Below are positions 1 through 10,361 of a stretch of DNA of 64,000 nt, piece after piece (within the stretch, counting starts at the first letter, position 1; every line of letters starts with the position of its first letter). The position numbers were made by a program, and so were the translations under genes. Source of the DNA: an uncultured Nitrospira sp. (GTDB lineage: Bacteria; Nitrospirota; Nitrospiria; Nitrospirales; Nitrospiraceae); the NCBI GenBank assembly GCA_902500745.1, contig CABVRS010000004.1, forward strand, positions 1 to 64,000. The letters are read 5' to 3'. The notes beneath the pieces are model-generated. The model had not been told where the DNA came from. It did no database searches and was given only the letters and a program-made list of their open reading frames with translations.

Positions 1-2
1 TG

Positions 3-767
3 TTTGAAGGCTGGCAATTTCCGGACGTGACGATCTATTTAGTGGGCATTCTCGGACTTCTGGTGGTGTGGCAATACTACCAGATGCAAATTATGGCCGG
101 GCGCATCCTGGCTGTCGACATCTTCGATCGTTCCGGGATTCGTATGTATCTCTATGTCACTCCTGATGATGACCACATCTGTGAGGTGTGTGCGGAGTCG
201 AATGGCCGCGTGTATTTGCCGTCCCAGGTGGCGAAGAAAAATTTTTCACCCCTCGATGGGAAATGTCAACGACCAACTCCCTGTATCGGCGTGCTGATTG
301 GACTCTACGGGGCATGGTTGGAAGCCAGAGGGGTGCTGGAGAATCTTCGTCGAAATATTAAAAATGGGGGTATCCAACTATCGGCGGAGGAAGTGCGAGC
401 CTTGGTCAACGGGCAATGGGAACGGTGCATCAGCGCCGATACAGATCGGTTGGGAATCCAGATGATTGAGGCACTCTCCTATGAAAAGATCAATCAGGAC
501 ATCGCGATCACGGGGTATCGCTATGTTGTGGAAGAAGCCAGAGAGGTCCGGCATCTGTTGCTCCTGGTCCCGGCCTATCTTCGACTCATGCAACTGCTCC
601 TTCGGGCCGGCGAAGAGGCTGAAGCGCTTGAAATGATCGAGCGCTTTGAAAACCGTTTCCCATCCACGAAACGGGGTGCACACTTTCCATCGGAGAAACA
701 GCGGGAAGTGATGAAAACAAAAAAAGCTCAATTGATGAAAAGCCTGCCGTTGAAAATGTCGGCCTAG
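3..767 (+). CDS. Membrane-anchored protein of unknown function, 5' end at window edge
   Basis: I do not recognise this family. The frame is open to the first base of the window. A GTG at 27 is the first start codon inside, but the frame continues upstream as FEGWQFPD, and the first two bases (TG) could end an ATG lying one base outside. The N-terminus is one hydrophobic segment (about residues 4-20 from the GTG), so the protein is probably anchored in the inner membrane. Next comes a cysteine-rich patch (CEVC, then two further Cys near KCQRPTPC) that could bind a metal. The C-terminal third is helical with an alternating Leu/Ala pattern like a TPR-type repeat. It converges on the HD gene with a 33-base gap. 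Confidence 0.6.
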   Translation, partial: FEGWQFPDVTIYLVGILGLLVVWQYYQMQIMAGRILAVDIFDRSGIRMYLYVTPDDDHICEVCAESNGRVYLPSQVAKKNFSPLDGKCQRPTPCIGVLIGLYGAWLEARGVLENLRRNIKNGGIQLSAEEVRALVNGQWERCISADTDRLGIQMIEALSYEKINQDIAITGYRYVVEEAREVRHLLLLVPAYLRLMQLLLRAGEEAEALEMIERFENRFPSTKRGAHFPSEKQREVMKTKKAQLMKSLPLKMSA

Positions 768-800
768 CAAGAGTCGTGGGTCTATAGGCGAGGGGCTCCG

Positions 801-2219
801 CTAGTAGTTGGTTTCCAGACTAGTGGGTGTTTTATTCAACACAGTTGCGGCTGCTTGAGACAGAGCAGCATCATGGGTATGGTCCGGCGAATAGATTCGA
901 AACTGAATGAGTCGTGTCGGCAGCAGATCCAGGAACTCTTCGAGCGGTTCGGCGGAGACTTGGCCCGTGCCGGGATCATAGACGTATAAGGGATTCCCGC
1001 GATGATCTTTCGGATCGGGTCGTGGGTCTAAAAGGGCCATGTCTACCCGGAGTGGGAGTCGTCTCAAACCCGCCGGCAATTCTTTGATAATTTGTTGCTC
1101 AAAGTGCCGATGGCTGGGAAACGCCATTCCGCGCTCCTGCCCTTTTTCTTTCAGGGTCGTGCTGTAGGCCATCTTCCACTTCACATCGCGGTCCAAGATT
1201 CTTGCCCACTCCTGTCCCAACTGCCGGCGGAGTTTGTGGCGAGAGTGTTTCCAGCCTCGAACTGCTTCCAAGAGTGACCAATCAGTCAACGTGCGATAGT
1301 CTTCCATCTTCTTTCGTGGGTCGCGTGGACACAGCAGCGGCATCGTCTGGCCGAAAATATCCCGCAGATGGATGTCGATGGCTCTCGTCGTACGATGATA
1401 ATACACATTGGAGTAGAGGTACATTCTAGTGTTCAAGAACATTTGGAGCGCCGGAAGCCCTGTTTTGTGAATAGTGAATCCCTTGTCGGTCACGATCGTA
1501 TAATGAATTAACCGTGTCAGATCGACCGGGCCCACAGCGACGCCGCACATGTAGGAATCTCGCAAGACGTAGTCCAGATTGTCTCCGGTATAACTTCCGG
1601 AGATTACCGGCTGGAGCATGTTCAGCCACCTGGGTAACCGGGAATTATCCTTGCCTTTTTCTTTGAGAATCAGGTGGGCGATCTGATCCGGATTGAGTTC
1701 TTCGCCCTTCGCGAAGGGCCCTGACGGGCTTCGGCGGATTTTCCGGATCACCGGAGCCAAGTGCTCACGGATGATGATTTGTCCCAAGCGTTCGTGAGAG
1801 AGACCAAGGGCATGGAGGAAATTGTCGTCGAAAAAATGGCAAAACGGACCGTGCCCGATATCGTGTACCAAGGCCGTCACCCGTAAGAGCTCCTCTACGT
1901 AATTGGCCGACGGCACCTCCTTGACCACTTTCTTGAGGAAGGGATACAGATGTCGGGCGAATCGTCCTGCCACGTGCATGGTTCCCAAAGAATGGACGAA
2001 GCGGGTATGCTCGGCTGACGGATAGACCCAGCGGGCGCTTTGAAGCTGATAGATGTATCGTAATCGCTGGATCCACGGAGAATCGATCAGATCTTTCTCC
2101 GTGAGCTCGTGAGGGTCAGGCGTCGCGTAGGGAACGGTGAAGGTGACGTACTTGTGAATCGGATCAGCGATGAGTGCCGAGCCATCATACGGAGCGTTTG
2201 GTCGATCTGGAGGTTCCAT
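801..2219 (-). CDS. HD-domain phosphohydrolase (dGTPase/SpoT-like superfamily)
   Basis: Predicted metal-dependent HD-superfamily phosphohydrolase of 472 residues, probably cytosolic and acting on a nucleotide or similar phosphoester. The core is visible as EHTRFVHSLGT at 70-80 and LVHDIGHGPFCH at 117-128, which supplies the metal-binding His-Asp pair at 119-120. The order matches the YdhJ/dNTP triphosphohydrolase-like group, but the substrate cannot be read from sequence. The frame extends about 119 codons further upstream (to 2576), but that part overlaps the DUF2062 gene in another frame and looks non-coding. ATG at 2219, preceded by a GGTGG-type ribosome site, begins MEPPDRPNAP, where family similarity starts. 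It lies 14 bases after the DUF2062 gene, probably as last gene of a lon-thiL-DUF2062-HD unit. Confidence 0.85.
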   Translation of the reverse strand: MEPPDRPNAPYDGSALIADPIHKYVTFTVPYATPDPHELTEKDLIDSPWIQRLRYIYQLQSARWVYPSAEHTRFVHSLGTMHVAGRFARHLYPFLKKVVKEVPSANYVEELLRVTALVHDIGHGPFCHFFDDNFLHALGLSHERLGQIIIREHLAPVIRKIRRSPSGPFAKGEELNPDQIAHLILKEKGKDNSRLPRWLNMLQPVISGSYTGDNLDYVLRDSYMCGVAVGPVDLTRLIHYTIVTDKGFTIHKTGLPALQMFLNTRMYLYSNVYYHRTTRAIDIHLRDIFGQTMPLLCPRDPRKKMEDYRTLTDWSLLEAVRGWKHSRHKLRRQLGQEWARILDRDVKWKMAYSTTLKEKGQERGMAFPSHRHFEQQIIKELPAGLRRLPLRVDMALLDPRPDPKDHRGNPLYVYDPGTGQVSAEPLEEFLDLLPTRLIQFRIYSPDHTHDAALSQAAATVLNKTPTSLETNY

Positions 2220-2233
2220 GACCACCGGATATC

Positions 2234-2749
2234 TTAGCCCACTGAGTCTGAGGGCGGCAATGGTGCAGCGGTGGGATCCGCTGAGTGATGGCGATATTTC
2301 ACAAGGAAAAAATACGCGGCAGGATAGGACAGCAGTGCGCCGAGCACACTGAGGACGAGTCCTCCCAGCACAAAGGGACCTGCGTATGGAAGGACCTGGT
2401 CGTAGATGCCGTTGAAGCTCAAATCGTGCCAATCGAATGTCGGCACGTCCGTACGACCTAACAACAAGGCACCGGTCCAATAGGTCGCGCCCAATATCGG
2501 AATGATCGTCCAGGGGTTGTTGACAAATGCCCCCGCCAATAACGCTAAAAAGTTGAGACCGAACAGCCATGTGCACAGCGCGACCATCGCGGTGTGAAGA
2601 CCATAGGCCGGTGAAAAGGCGATGAAGATGCCCAGCGCAAAGGCTAACGCTGTGCGCTGTGGCGATTCTTGCAAATGGAGCACCTGGCGAAGTAGCGCGC
2701 GGAATGATCGAGTTCCTCCGGCAGAGGGATGTTTGCCTGCGTCGGTCAT
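2234..2749 (-). CDS. DUF2062 domain membrane protein
   Basis: Small integral membrane protein of 171 residues. The DUF2062 signature is clear: an amphipathic N-terminus, then the helix ALGIFIAFSPAYGLHT at about 37-52, a second hydrophobic stretch with NNPWTIIP, and a last membrane segment around 125-150. Members of this family have no settled biochemical role; several sit beside glycosyltransferase or cell-envelope genes. The start codon overlaps the thiL stop (TGATG), which points to translational coupling. The C-terminal tail is polar and Pro-rich. Confidence 0.85.
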   Translation of the reverse strand: MTDAGKHPSAGGTRSFRALLRQVLHLQESPQRTALAFALGIFIAFSPAYGLHTAMVALCTWLFGLNFLALLAGAFVNNPWTIIPILGATYWTGALLLGRTDVPTFDWHDLSFNGIYDQVLPYAGPFVLGGLVLSVLGALLSYPAAYFFLVKYRHHSADPTAAPLPPSDSVG

Positions 2750-3789
2750 CAGCGGAAATGCTCGTAGCTGGTGAGCGGTAGGGGCCGCGTTCGACCCTGG
2801 GACGTCATCTGGATTCCAAATTTCTGCGGGCGAATGGTCCCGATGCGGGTAATCCGATAGCCTCGTGCCCGCGCTTGTCGTTCAAGCGCGCTGCGAGATC
2901 TCGGCGATGCGGTAAACAGAAGTTCGTAGTCTTCACCTCCGGTGATCGCCAGTTGAGTCGGCGAGACATGATAGGCTTTCGCGTATGCGTGGCAGGCTGG
3001 TGAAAGTGGGATATTGTCGCTCTCCACCTCTGCTCCGACGCCGCTTTCCTTGCAGAGGTGTCGAAGATCTCCGGAAAGGCCGTCGGACAGATCGATGGCG
3101 GCAGTAGCCAGCCGTCCGTGGTTGAGCCACAGGCCCTCGGCGACTCGCGCGGTAGGGTGAACGTGGCGGCGTATCAAAAACTGTCGATGGGAACGAGACA
3201 ATTGTGACCGTCTGGGTGTGGATGATCGAGCGATCGTACTCTTTGTAAGCAGTTGTAGCCCAGCGAGTGAGTCTCCCAGTGTGCCGGAGACATAAATCTG
3301 GTCTCCTACCTTTGCGCCGTGGCGAAACAGTGCCCGGCGTTTGGCGGTGGTTCCCATTAATGTGATGCTGAGAAAGAGTCCGGCTTTAGATGCTGAGGTA
3401 TCTCCACCGATCAACGCCACGCCATAAGGTCGACAAGCCCGCATCAATCCTCTGTACAAGTCGTAGACTTGTGGCTGACGTATCGTTTTAGGGATGGCGA
3501 GCGCGATGAGCAGATACCGGGGGACTGCTCCCATTGCGGCAAGATCGCTGAGGTTGGCCATTGCGGCCCGGTATCCGATTGACTCAGGTGCGGCCGTTTT
3601 CAGGTCGAAGTGGATTCCTTCGGCGAGCAAGTCCGTCGTCAGATGCCACCATCTTGATGAGCTAGTTTCCACGACGGCTGCGTCGTCACCGATGCCGTGA
3701 ACGAGACCCGGAGCATGACGGGCATATCGGTGTTGCAACCCTTGAATCAGAGCGAATTCCTGAAGGGGTTTGTCCGTAGGCAGCGCCAC
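2749..3789 (-). CDS. thiL: Thiamine-monophosphate kinase ThiL
   Basis: ThiL phosphorylates thiamine monophosphate with ATP to the active cofactor thiamine diphosphate. The 346 residues show the PurM/AIR-synthase-like fold signatures: EFALIQGL at the start, GIGDDAAVV at about 32-40 (metal/ATP Asp residues), TTDLLAEGIHF, a YRAAMANLSDLAAMGA helix, and GGDTSAS for the second metal site. Length is normal for the family. The start is GTG, nine bases downstream of the lon stop, so it is probably co-transcribed with lon. The stop overlaps the next start (TGATG). Confidence 0.95.
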   Translation of the reverse strand: MALPTDKPLQEFALIQGLQHRYARHAPGLVHGIGDDAAVVETSSSRWWHLTTDLLAEGIHFDLKTAAPESIGYRAAMANLSDLAAMGAVPRYLLIALAIPKTIRQPQVYDLYRGLMRACRPYGVALIGGDTSASKAGLFLSITLMGTTAKRRALFRHGAKVGDQIYVSGTLGDSLAGLQLLTKSTIARSSTPRRSQLSRSHRQFLIRRHVHPTARVAEGLWLNHGRLATAAIDLSDGLSGDLRHLCKESGVGAEVESDNIPLSPACHAYAKAYHVSPTQLAITGGEDYELLFTASPRSRSALERQARARGYRITRIGTIRPQKFGIQMTSQGRTRPLPLTSYEHFR

Positions 3790-3798
3790 AGCGCGACT

Positions 3799-6297
3799 CT
3801 ACGAGCGAGTTGGCACGCGCCTGGCCCTCAACGTGGCAGGGAGCTCGTGCGGTCGTCGGCCTTTTCCGGATCGTAAGGGCCGGATACGGGTGGGCGCTGG
3901 AGGCGTCGACGGCTTGTTCGAAGTCGACGAAGCCTTAGCGCGTCGCCGAAGGGCAATCTTCATGACGTCGTCCATGGTATCGACGAACGCTAATTGGATG
4001 CCTTTCAGGAGATGTTTCGGAATTTCCTCGAGGTCCTTTTTATTTCGACGTGGGAGAATGACGGTGGTGAGCTTGGCCCGTTTCGCCGCCAAGATCTTTT
4101 CTTTGAGTCCTCCGATCGGGAGCACACGACCACGCAAGGTGATCTCTCCGGTCATAGCTAGATCTCGCCTTGCCGGTGTGCCTGAAAACGCCGACGCAAT
4201 GGCCGTGGCCATCGTGATGCCGGCCGAGGGACCGTCTTTGGGGATGGCGCCGGCCGGGACATGGATATGGAGGTCCTGCTTGCTGAACATCGCGGGATTG
4301 AGGTTTAATGTCTTTTCTCGTGAACGGACGTAACTGAGTGCGGCCTGTGCGGATTCCTTCATCACATCGCCAAGGTGTCCGGTGAGGGTCAATTGGCCTT
4401 TCCCCTTCATCACCGTCGCCTCGATATATAGCACGTCGCCACCCGCTTCGGTCCAGGCAAGGCCGGTTGCCACTCCGATCTCGTCTTTCTCGAGTTCCGC
4501 TTCCGGGACATATTTCGACACGCCCAAATATTTGTGGAGATTGGCCTGATCGATGGGAAACCCCTGTCCCTTGCCCTCTGCAACTTTCTTCGCCACCTTG
4601 CGCATGACATTGGCAATTTCACGTTCAAGGTTTCGTACTCCGGCTTCCCTGGTATAGTGGGAGATAATCTGCCTGATCGCCGCTTCGGTCAGCCGGACAT
4701 GTTTATTCGTGATGCCGTGTTCTTCGAGCTGACGTGGGATCAGGTATTTCTGCGCAATACCGAGTTTCTCCTCTTCCGTGTAACCAGGAATTTCAATGAC
4801 CTCCATGCGATCACGGAGTGCGGGCAAGATGGGATCAATCAAGTTGGCCGTGGTGATGAACATGACCTCAGTCAGGTCGAAGGGAACTCCGAGATAGTGG
4901 TCGGTGAAGGCGCTGTTCTGTTCCGGGTCGAGAACTTCCAGTAAGGCCGCGGAGGGATCGCCGCGAAAGTCCATTCCGACTTTATCCACTTCATCAAGCA
5001 TGAATATCGGGTTGCTGGTGCCTGCTTGCTTCATCCCTTGGATGATGCGTCCGGGGAGCGCGCCGACATAGGTCCGACGGTGTCCGCGGATTTCTGCCTC
5101 GTCGCGGACGCCCCCTAGACTAATCCGCACAAATTCTCGACCCAATGCGCGGGCAATCGATTTGCCTAACGAGGTCTTGCCTACGCCGGGCGGGCCGACG
5201 AAACAGAGGATCGGGCCTTTCATTTTTTCTTTCAGTTTTCGGACGGCCAGATATTCCAGAATCCGTTCCTTGACCTTCTCGAGGTCATAGTGATCGTCGT
5301 TCAATACCTTCGCAGCTGCCTTCAGCTCTAGATTGTCCTTCGACCGTTTCGACCACGGCAATTCGACCATCCACTCGAGATAGGTCCGCACGGTCGCGGA
5401 TTCGGCGGTATCCGGGTGCATTTTTTCGAGCCGTTTGAGCTGTTTTTCCGTTTCTTTCAACACCTTCTCGGGCATCTTGGCGTCTTTGATGCGTTTGCGG
5501 AATTCGGTGATTTCCTCCGCCCGTTCATCAAGCTCGCCCAACTCTTTTTGGATGGCCTTCAGTTGTTCCCGAAGAAAGTATTCGCGCTGGGTCTTGTCCA
5601 TCTCGCCTTTGGCTTGTGCCTGAATCTTTTGCTGCATCGAGAGGACTTCGATCTCTTTTCCAAGAATGTCGCTGACTTGGCGAAGGCGCTGGATCGGATC
5701 GGAAATTTCCAAGACGGCTTGGGTGGCGTCGACTTTCAGCCCAAGATTTGAAGCCACCATGTCGGCCAATCGGCCCGGCTCTTCGAGGTTTTCAATGACG
5801 ACCATGACATCGGGGATTAAGACCTTCCCCAAGCTCACGATCCGTTCGATCTGTTCTTTGACGGTCCGCATGACGGCTTCCGCCTCAAGCGTGGTCGCCG
5901 TTGGTTTCGAATCGATCATCTTGTCGATTCGGACAGAGTAATAGGGATCGGTCTGAATGTATTTCGTGATTTTTGCTTTGGCGATCCCCTGGACCAAAAT
6001 CTTGATGCGCTCATCCGGCAGTTTCAGCATCCGCATGATGATGCCGACAGTGCCGATCGTATGGATATCCTTGGGAGAAGGATTCTCAACGTCGAGCGCC
6101 TTTTGAGTGGCAAGGAAGATCATTCGATTTCCAGCGAGGGCCGCTTCGATGGCCTTAATCGACATGTCGCGTCCGACGAAGAGCGGGAGCACCATGTATG
6201 GAAACACGACGATATCCCGAACCGGCAAAAGCGGAAGCTGGCTTGGGACTTCAATATTTTGAGGAGGCTGAATATCTTGCTCGTTTGGGTCAGTCAT
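3799..6297 (-). CDS. lon: ATP-dependent protease Lon (LonA)
   Basis: Cytosolic AAA+ serine protease that degrades misfolded and regulatory proteins. The 832 residues have the full LonA order: N-terminal substrate domain (about 20-215), coiled-coil linker (215-300), AAA+ module with Walker A GPPGVGKT at 368-375 and Walker B MLDEVD at 433-438, and the protease domain with catalytic Ser691 in KDGPSAG and Lys734 in GGLKEK, 43 residues apart as in E. coli. The last 50 residues are a basic, Pro-rich tail absent from E. coli Lon. The gene heads the minus-strand unit with thiL. No CIRCE-like element is visible upstream; a TATGAT hexamer on the minus strand near 6365-6370 could be a -10, but no good -35 accompanies it. 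Confidence 0.98.
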   Translation of the reverse strand: MTDPNEQDIQPPQNIEVPSQLPLLPVRDIVVFPYMVLPLFVGRDMSIKAIEAALAGNRMIFLATQKALDVENPSPKDIHTIGTVGIIMRMLKLPDERIKILVQGIAKAKITKYIQTDPYYSVRIDKMIDSKPTATTLEAEAVMRTVKEQIERIVSLGKVLIPDVMVVIENLEEPGRLADMVASNLGLKVDATQAVLEISDPIQRLRQVSDILGKEIEVLSMQQKIQAQAKGEMDKTQREYFLREQLKAIQKELGELDERAEEITEFRKRIKDAKMPEKVLKETEKQLKRLEKMHPDTAESATVRTYLEWMVELPWSKRSKDNLELKAAAKVLNDDHYDLEKVKERILEYLAVRKLKEKMKGPILCFVGPPGVGKTSLGKSIARALGREFVRISLGGVRDEAEIRGHRRTYVGALPGRIIQGMKQAGTSNPIFMLDEVDKVGMDFRGDPSAALLEVLDPEQNSAFTDHYLGVPFDLTEVMFITTANLIDPILPALRDRMEVIEIPGYTEEEKLGIAQKYLIPRQLEEHGITNKHVRLTEAAIRQIISHYTREAGVRNLEREIANVMRKVAKKVAEGKGQGFPIDQANLHKYLGVSKYVPEAELEKDEIGVATGLAWTEAGGDVLYIEATVMKGKGQLTLTGHLGDVMKESAQAALSYVRSREKTLNLNPAMFSKQDLHIHVPAGAIPKDGPSAGITMATAIASAFSGTPARRDLAMTGEITLRGRVLPIGGLKEKILAAKRAKLTTVILPRRNKKDLEEIPKHLLKGIQLAFVDTMDDVMKIALRRRAKASSTSNKPSTPPAPTRIRPLRSGKGRRPHELPATLRARRVPTRS

Positions 6298-6535
6298 GTG
6301 TATGCCTGTTCGTTAAGCCGAAGATCGGCGCGCCGACTACATAGCCACGTTGAGCACCGAGCATATCATAGGACGTCTCTTTTCCTAATCGTTCAACCAT
6401 TTTATTTGGAGCTATCTGGTTCACCGAGGTTTATGTGTCGATATGAGTTTGAACCGTCCGGCCACTCCCATGCCGGGGTGGAGTCGCGATGTCGACAGAT
6501 TTTTAGCGACAGAGCGCACATCCGGGCTGCTGAGA

Positions 6536-7432
6536 TCAACTCCGTCGATTATTCGGTGTGGTACGCATTCGGGTCGAAAGGTAGTCGCGGAATTCCGCTC
6601 CTAATGCCGGATTTTTCAGCGCGAACTCAACAGTGGCAATGAGAAAGCCCAGTTTGTCTCCCGCGTCATGACGTTGCCCCTCGACTTCTAGCGCATACAT
6701 TGGAGATCTTCTCGCAAGTTCTTTCAGTGCGTCGGTCAGCTGAATTTCTCCGTTCTTGCCGGGCCGAGTCTTCCTCAGAATGGGAAAGATTTCCGGAGGA
6801 AGCACGTAACGCCCGATGACGGCCAAGGTGGAGGGTGCATCCGTTGGAGACGGTTTTTCCACCAAGCCCTCGACCCGATGGAGACCATGTGCGAGGTGTT
6901 TGGGAGTGACAATCCCGTATCGGCTGACGTCGGCTTTCGGGACGTCCTGCACGCCCAGAACAGCTCCATGCCGCTTTTTGTAGACATGGATCAATTGCGC
7001 GAGTGCCGGTACATCGGCGTCAATAATCTCATCTCCCAAGATCACGGCAAATGGCTCATCACCGATCAGATGTTGCGCGCATAAGACAGCATGGCCGAGC
7101 CCGAGTGCCTCTGCTTGCCTGACATAGCAGAAATTGGCCAAGTTTGAAATCTGTCGAATTTGGTGGAGAACCTGACTCTTTCCGGTGCCTTTCAGATTCT
7201 CTTCGAGCTCGACGGATCGGTCAAAGTGGTCTTCGATGGCTCGCTTGCCGCGCCCAGTGACGACGATAATGTCTTCGATGCCCGAGGCGACGGCTTCTTC
7301 GACGGTATATTGAATGAGCGGCTTGTCCACCAAGGGTAACATCTCTTTGGGAGAGGCCTTCGTGGCAGGAAGGAATCGTGTTCCCAGACCAGCAGCAGGG
7401 ATAACGGCTTTTCTCACAGTATAACGGGACAT
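6536..7432 (-). CDS. galU: UTP-glucose-1-phosphate uridylyltransferase GalU
   Basis: GalU makes UDP-glucose from UTP and glucose-1-phosphate, a precursor for LPS core, capsule and other glycans. The 298 residues carry the nucleotidyltransferase signature AAGLGTRFLPATKASPKEML near 13-32, the DKPLIQYTVEEA segment, and LGDEIID for the metal-binding Asp at about 130. Length is typical. The start gives MSRYTVRKAVIPAAGLG, in register with the family, although no convincing Shine-Dalgarno precedes it. It lies between lon (237 bases away, same strand) and the divergent bamA region, so it probably has its own promoter. Its product would feed the polysaccharide genes further along. Confidence 0.96.
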   Translation of the reverse strand: MSRYTVRKAVIPAAGLGTRFLPATKASPKEMLPLVDKPLIQYTVEEAVASGIEDIIVVTGRGKRAIEDHFDRSVELEENLKGTGKSQVLHQIRQISNLANFCYVRQAEALGLGHAVLCAQHLIGDEPFAVILGDEIIDADVPALAQLIHVYKKRHGAVLGVQDVPKADVSRYGIVTPKHLAHGLHRVEGLVEKPSPTDAPSTLAVIGRYVLPPEIFPILRKTRPGKNGEIQLTDALKELARRSPMYALEVEGQRHDAGDKLGFLIATVEFALKNPALGAEFRDYLSTRMRTTPNNRRS

Positions 7433-8023
7433 GAGGGAATACTATGTGATGGGTTGTGTGAAGTCAAGAAACGGGTGAACTGATCGCGGTGAATCCATGC
7501 GTCTGAGGCGTTGTTCCAGCTCTCGTCTTCATCAAGACTCAGCGATCGTAGATGAACCGTCACTCTCATCGTCGATAGGAGTGTTGCTGTGTCGAGTGAC
7601 GTGGTCGAATTCTTTTAATATTTATGGCGTGTATCGCCTGAATAACGTTTGTGGGAGTGACCCCATAATGAGTTTGATCGATAATCACAGCCGGTGGTAT
7701 GGCGGCAACATCATGACGAAAGTCAGATAGACAACGTATTCGTTTATCTCGCATTCGGACCACCATCGACTCCTTTACAATGTTGGATGAGCTCAATATA
7801 ATCCGGAAGTTTCGCATGGGTAAGTCGTAAGCCATGTCTTCGTGTTGATTTGGTGTGGGCGAGAGCTTTTCCCGAGGACTTCCATGCGTGTTGATGGACC
7901 ATGCATTGCGGAATGTCACGGATGAGAGGGGTTTGGCTCGGACGGTCGGACTAAGGTGAGGAATTATGGGATGAGTCCAATCAAGCCCCCCAGCGTGACA
8001 TGTTTCCCTAGGAATTCTCATCG
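7433..8023. other. Gene-free interval between galU and bamA
   Basis: A 591-base divergent intergenic region. Reading frames here have no recognisable protein character. The right part holds a strong plus-strand promoter (7774-7802) followed by a leader of about 215 bases to the bamA GTG. The left part should hold the galU promoter, but I see no clear consensus there. I found no tRNA or known riboswitch core. Confidence 0.6.
7774..7802 (+). promoter_or_regulatory. Sigma70-type promoter upstream of bamA
   Basis: TTTACA at 7774-7779 (5 of 6 matches to the -35 consensus), a spacer of exactly 17 bases, then a perfect TATAAT at 7797-7802. Transcription would start near 7809, leaving about 215 untranslated bases before the bamA GTG. 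It faces the bamA-skp-fabZ-lpx series and is the best candidate for its main promoter. Sequence match only; not proven. Confidence 0.65.
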
Positions 8024-10345
8024 GTGACCCTGCATGCCGTCTACAGGCGTCGATCGTTCATCATCGCGGCTCTGGTCGTCTCGGTGGTCTGGAGCGTGTG
8101 TGAAGCAGTTGCCCAGGTCCCTGAGCCAACGGTGGCATCGATCGAAATCCGTGGCGTCAAACGAATCGAAATTCCGGCTATTACCGGACGGCTCACGCTG
8201 AAAGCCAACGACCCGTATACGCCGGACACCGTGCGTGGTCAGGTCAAGATCCTCTACGACACCGGATTTTTTGAGGATGTTCAGGTTGAAACGGAACCCG
8301 TTGCCAAGGGAATGGCCGTGACCTTTGTTGTGCAGGAAAAGCCGTTCATCACCGAGATTGTTTTTGACGGCAATGATCACTTGAGCGACGATAAGCTGAA
8401 GGAGAAAACGACGATCAAGAGCCAGACGTTTCTGGATCAGCAGCTGGTGAAAGCGAGTGCGGAGAACATGCGCCAGCTCTACCAGCATGATGGGTATTAC
8501 AATGCGCAAGTCATTCCGGTCATTCAGACGTTGGATGAAGATCGAAAGCGTCTGATGTTCCACGTGACGGAGGGCGACAAAGCGAAAATCAAGACGGTGA
8601 TGTTCGAGGGGCTGCGCGCGGCCACGAAAGCCGAGATGTTCGCCGCCATGTCAACCAGAGAATGGATTCCGTGGTACGGCTTCTTTACCAAGATGAAGTT
8701 GCCGTCCATGGTGTCCGATGCCGGTGTGTTGAAGCGTGACGAACTGACGAACGATGTGGAGCGGATCAAAGAAGTGATGCTCAACAAAGGCTACTTCAAT
8801 GTTCGAGTCGGCCAGCCGTCTGTGGAGCTGACCGAAGACAAGAAATGGTTCACGGTGACGTATCATGTTGCGGAAGGTGAGCCTTTTACCATCGGTGAAA
8901 TCGGGTTTCGCGGGCATACGGTGTTTGAGGAACCTGAACTTCGAGAAGGAGTGAAGATCAAAGAAGGAGAGATCTTTCAACGGGCGAAAATTCGAGATGA
9001 GATCACGCGTCTGACGGATCTCTATGGGAGCAAGGGGTACTCCTTTGTCGAAGTGGTGCCCACAGTCAATCCGAACAATGAAGAACGGACGGTCAACATC
9101 GTCTTCAGCCTGAAAGAAGGGGAGATGATGAGAATCCGGCAGATCAACATTTATGGAAACGACAAAACGCGAGACAATGTCATTCGTCGAGAAATCCGTG
9201 TGGACGAACAGGATGTAATCGATACCGCTTCGTTGAAACGAAGTTTTCAGCGATTGAACAACTTGAATTTTTTTGAGACGGTCGAGATCCTGCCGGCGCA
9301 GGTCGCTCCTGATAAGGTCGACCTCAATGTGCGGGTCAAAGAAAAGCCGACCGGCATGTTCAGCATCGGTGGCGGGTTCAGTACGTTGGATCGACTCGTG
9401 GCGATCGCCGATATCACGCAGGGAAACTTGGGAGGGTATGGCTATCTTGGGCGTATCCGTGGGCAGCTCGGCCAACGACGAAGCCTTGGGCACATCACAT
9501 TTCGTAACCCCTATCTGAACGATTCGTTGACGTCACTGCAGGTGGATGGCTATCGCAGCCTGACAAATTTCCTGTCCTATTTTGAGGAACGAACCGGTGG
9601 GAATGTGACACTCGGTCGCTGGTTGTCGGAGTACGTTACGGGCAGTATCGGCATTTTTGGGGAACAAATTACGTTTCGAGATCCTCAATTTGGTATTTGC
9701 CCGGATCTCGTCCCGATCGTCTGTCGACAGTTGGGGACCCGATCGTCCACGGGATTTCGGACCACGCTATTCAGAGACACCAGGGACTACTACATTGATC
9801 CCAGAAGCGGCTGGCGGTTCGGTGGCGGATTCGATGTTGGAACTCCGTATATGGGTGGGACCAACAACTTCATCAAGTACTACGTGGATGTGGTCAAGGT
9901 CACACCGCTTCCGCTGGATTTGAGGATTTCAGTCCGGGCACGTTACGGAGAGGTCCATGCGCTCGGCGGAACACAGATCCCGCTGAATGAGCGATTCTTT
10001 GTGGGTGGGATCAATACCATGCGTGGGTTTGCCTTCGGTCGTGCCGGTCCTGTGGTTCCCACAACGCGCGCCCCATTCGGCGCGGCCAAGCAATTGATCT
10101 TTAATACGGAATTGATCTTTACGATCTCTGCAGAAGCCAAGCTGAACGGAGTCCTCTTTTTCGACTACGGAAAAGGTTTTGATGACGATGAGCCCGTGTC
10201 GTTCAACTTACGACCCGCTGCGGGACTCGAGGGGCGCTGGATCTCTCCCTTTGGTCCGTTGCGTGTCGCCTATGGGATCAATCTTGATGCACGAACCGGT
10301 GAGCGTTTTGGTGTGTTCGAATTTACGATCGGGACGCTGTTTTAG
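8024..10345 (+). CDS. bamA: Outer membrane assembly factor BamA
   Basis: Central subunit of the BAM complex, which inserts beta-barrel proteins into the outer membrane. The 773 residues begin with a signal peptide (RRR, then a hydrophobic core, predicted cleavage after AVA at 30). Five POTRA domains follow (about 35-415; each has the pattern of a short strand with IxIxG), then a 16-strand barrel from about 440 to the C-terminal Phe, the usual beta-signal ending. The VRGF/IRGF-type motif of the Omp85 family appears as MRGFAFGRAGP. The start is GTG with TAGGA upstream; an in-frame stop at 8009-8011 excludes longer versions. It is followed by two skp-like genes, the standard order. Confidence 0.97.
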   Translation: MTLHAVYRRRSFIIAALVVSVVWSVCEAVAQVPEPTVASIEIRGVKRIEIPAITGRLTLKANDPYTPDTVRGQVKILYDTGFFEDVQVETEPVAKGMAVTFVVQEKPFITEIVFDGNDHLSDDKLKEKTTIKSQTFLDQQLVKASAENMRQLYQHDGYYNAQVIPVIQTLDEDRKRLMFHVTEGDKAKIKTVMFEGLRAATKAEMFAAMSTREWIPWYGFFTKMKLPSMVSDAGVLKRDELTNDVERIKEVMLNKGYFNVRVGQPSVELTEDKKWFTVTYHVAEGEPFTIGEIGFRGHTVFEEPELREGVKIKEGEIFQRAKIRDEITRLTDLYGSKGYSFVEVVPTVNPNNEERTVNIVFSLKEGEMMRIRQINIYGNDKTRDNVIRREIRVDEQDVIDTASLKRSFQRLNNLNFFETVEILPAQVAPDKVDLNVRVKEKPTGMFSIGGGFSTLDRLVAIADITQGNLGGYGYLGRIRGQLGQRRSLGHITFRNPYLNDSLTSLQVDGYRSLTNFLSYFEERTGGNVTLGRWLSEYVTGSIGIFGEQITFRDPQFGICPDLVPIVCRQLGTRSSTGFRTTLFRDTRDYYIDPRSGWRFGGGFDVGTPYMGGTNNFIKYYVDVVKVTPLPLDLRISVRARYGEVHALGGTQIPLNERFFVGGINTMRGFAFGRAGPVVPTTRAPFGAAKQLIFNTELIFTISAEAKLNGVLFFDYGKGFDDDEPVSFNLRPAAGLEGRWISPFGPLRVAYGINLDARTGERFGVFEFTIGTLF

Positions 10346-10361
10346 TCGGAGCAATGATGTG

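Noticed and set aside
2220-2576. N-terminal extension of the HD protein
   Set aside because: It lies entirely over or beside the DUF2062 gene in another frame and matches nothing; ATG 2219 has a ribosome site.
7566-8021. Minus-strand frame of 151 codons between galU and bamA
   Set aside because: No family resemblance, no ribosome site, and it overlaps the strong plus-strand promoter and leader.
8651-9493. Minus-strand frame of 280 codons opposite bamA
   Set aside because: Antisense shadow of a clear BamA; composition is not protein-like.
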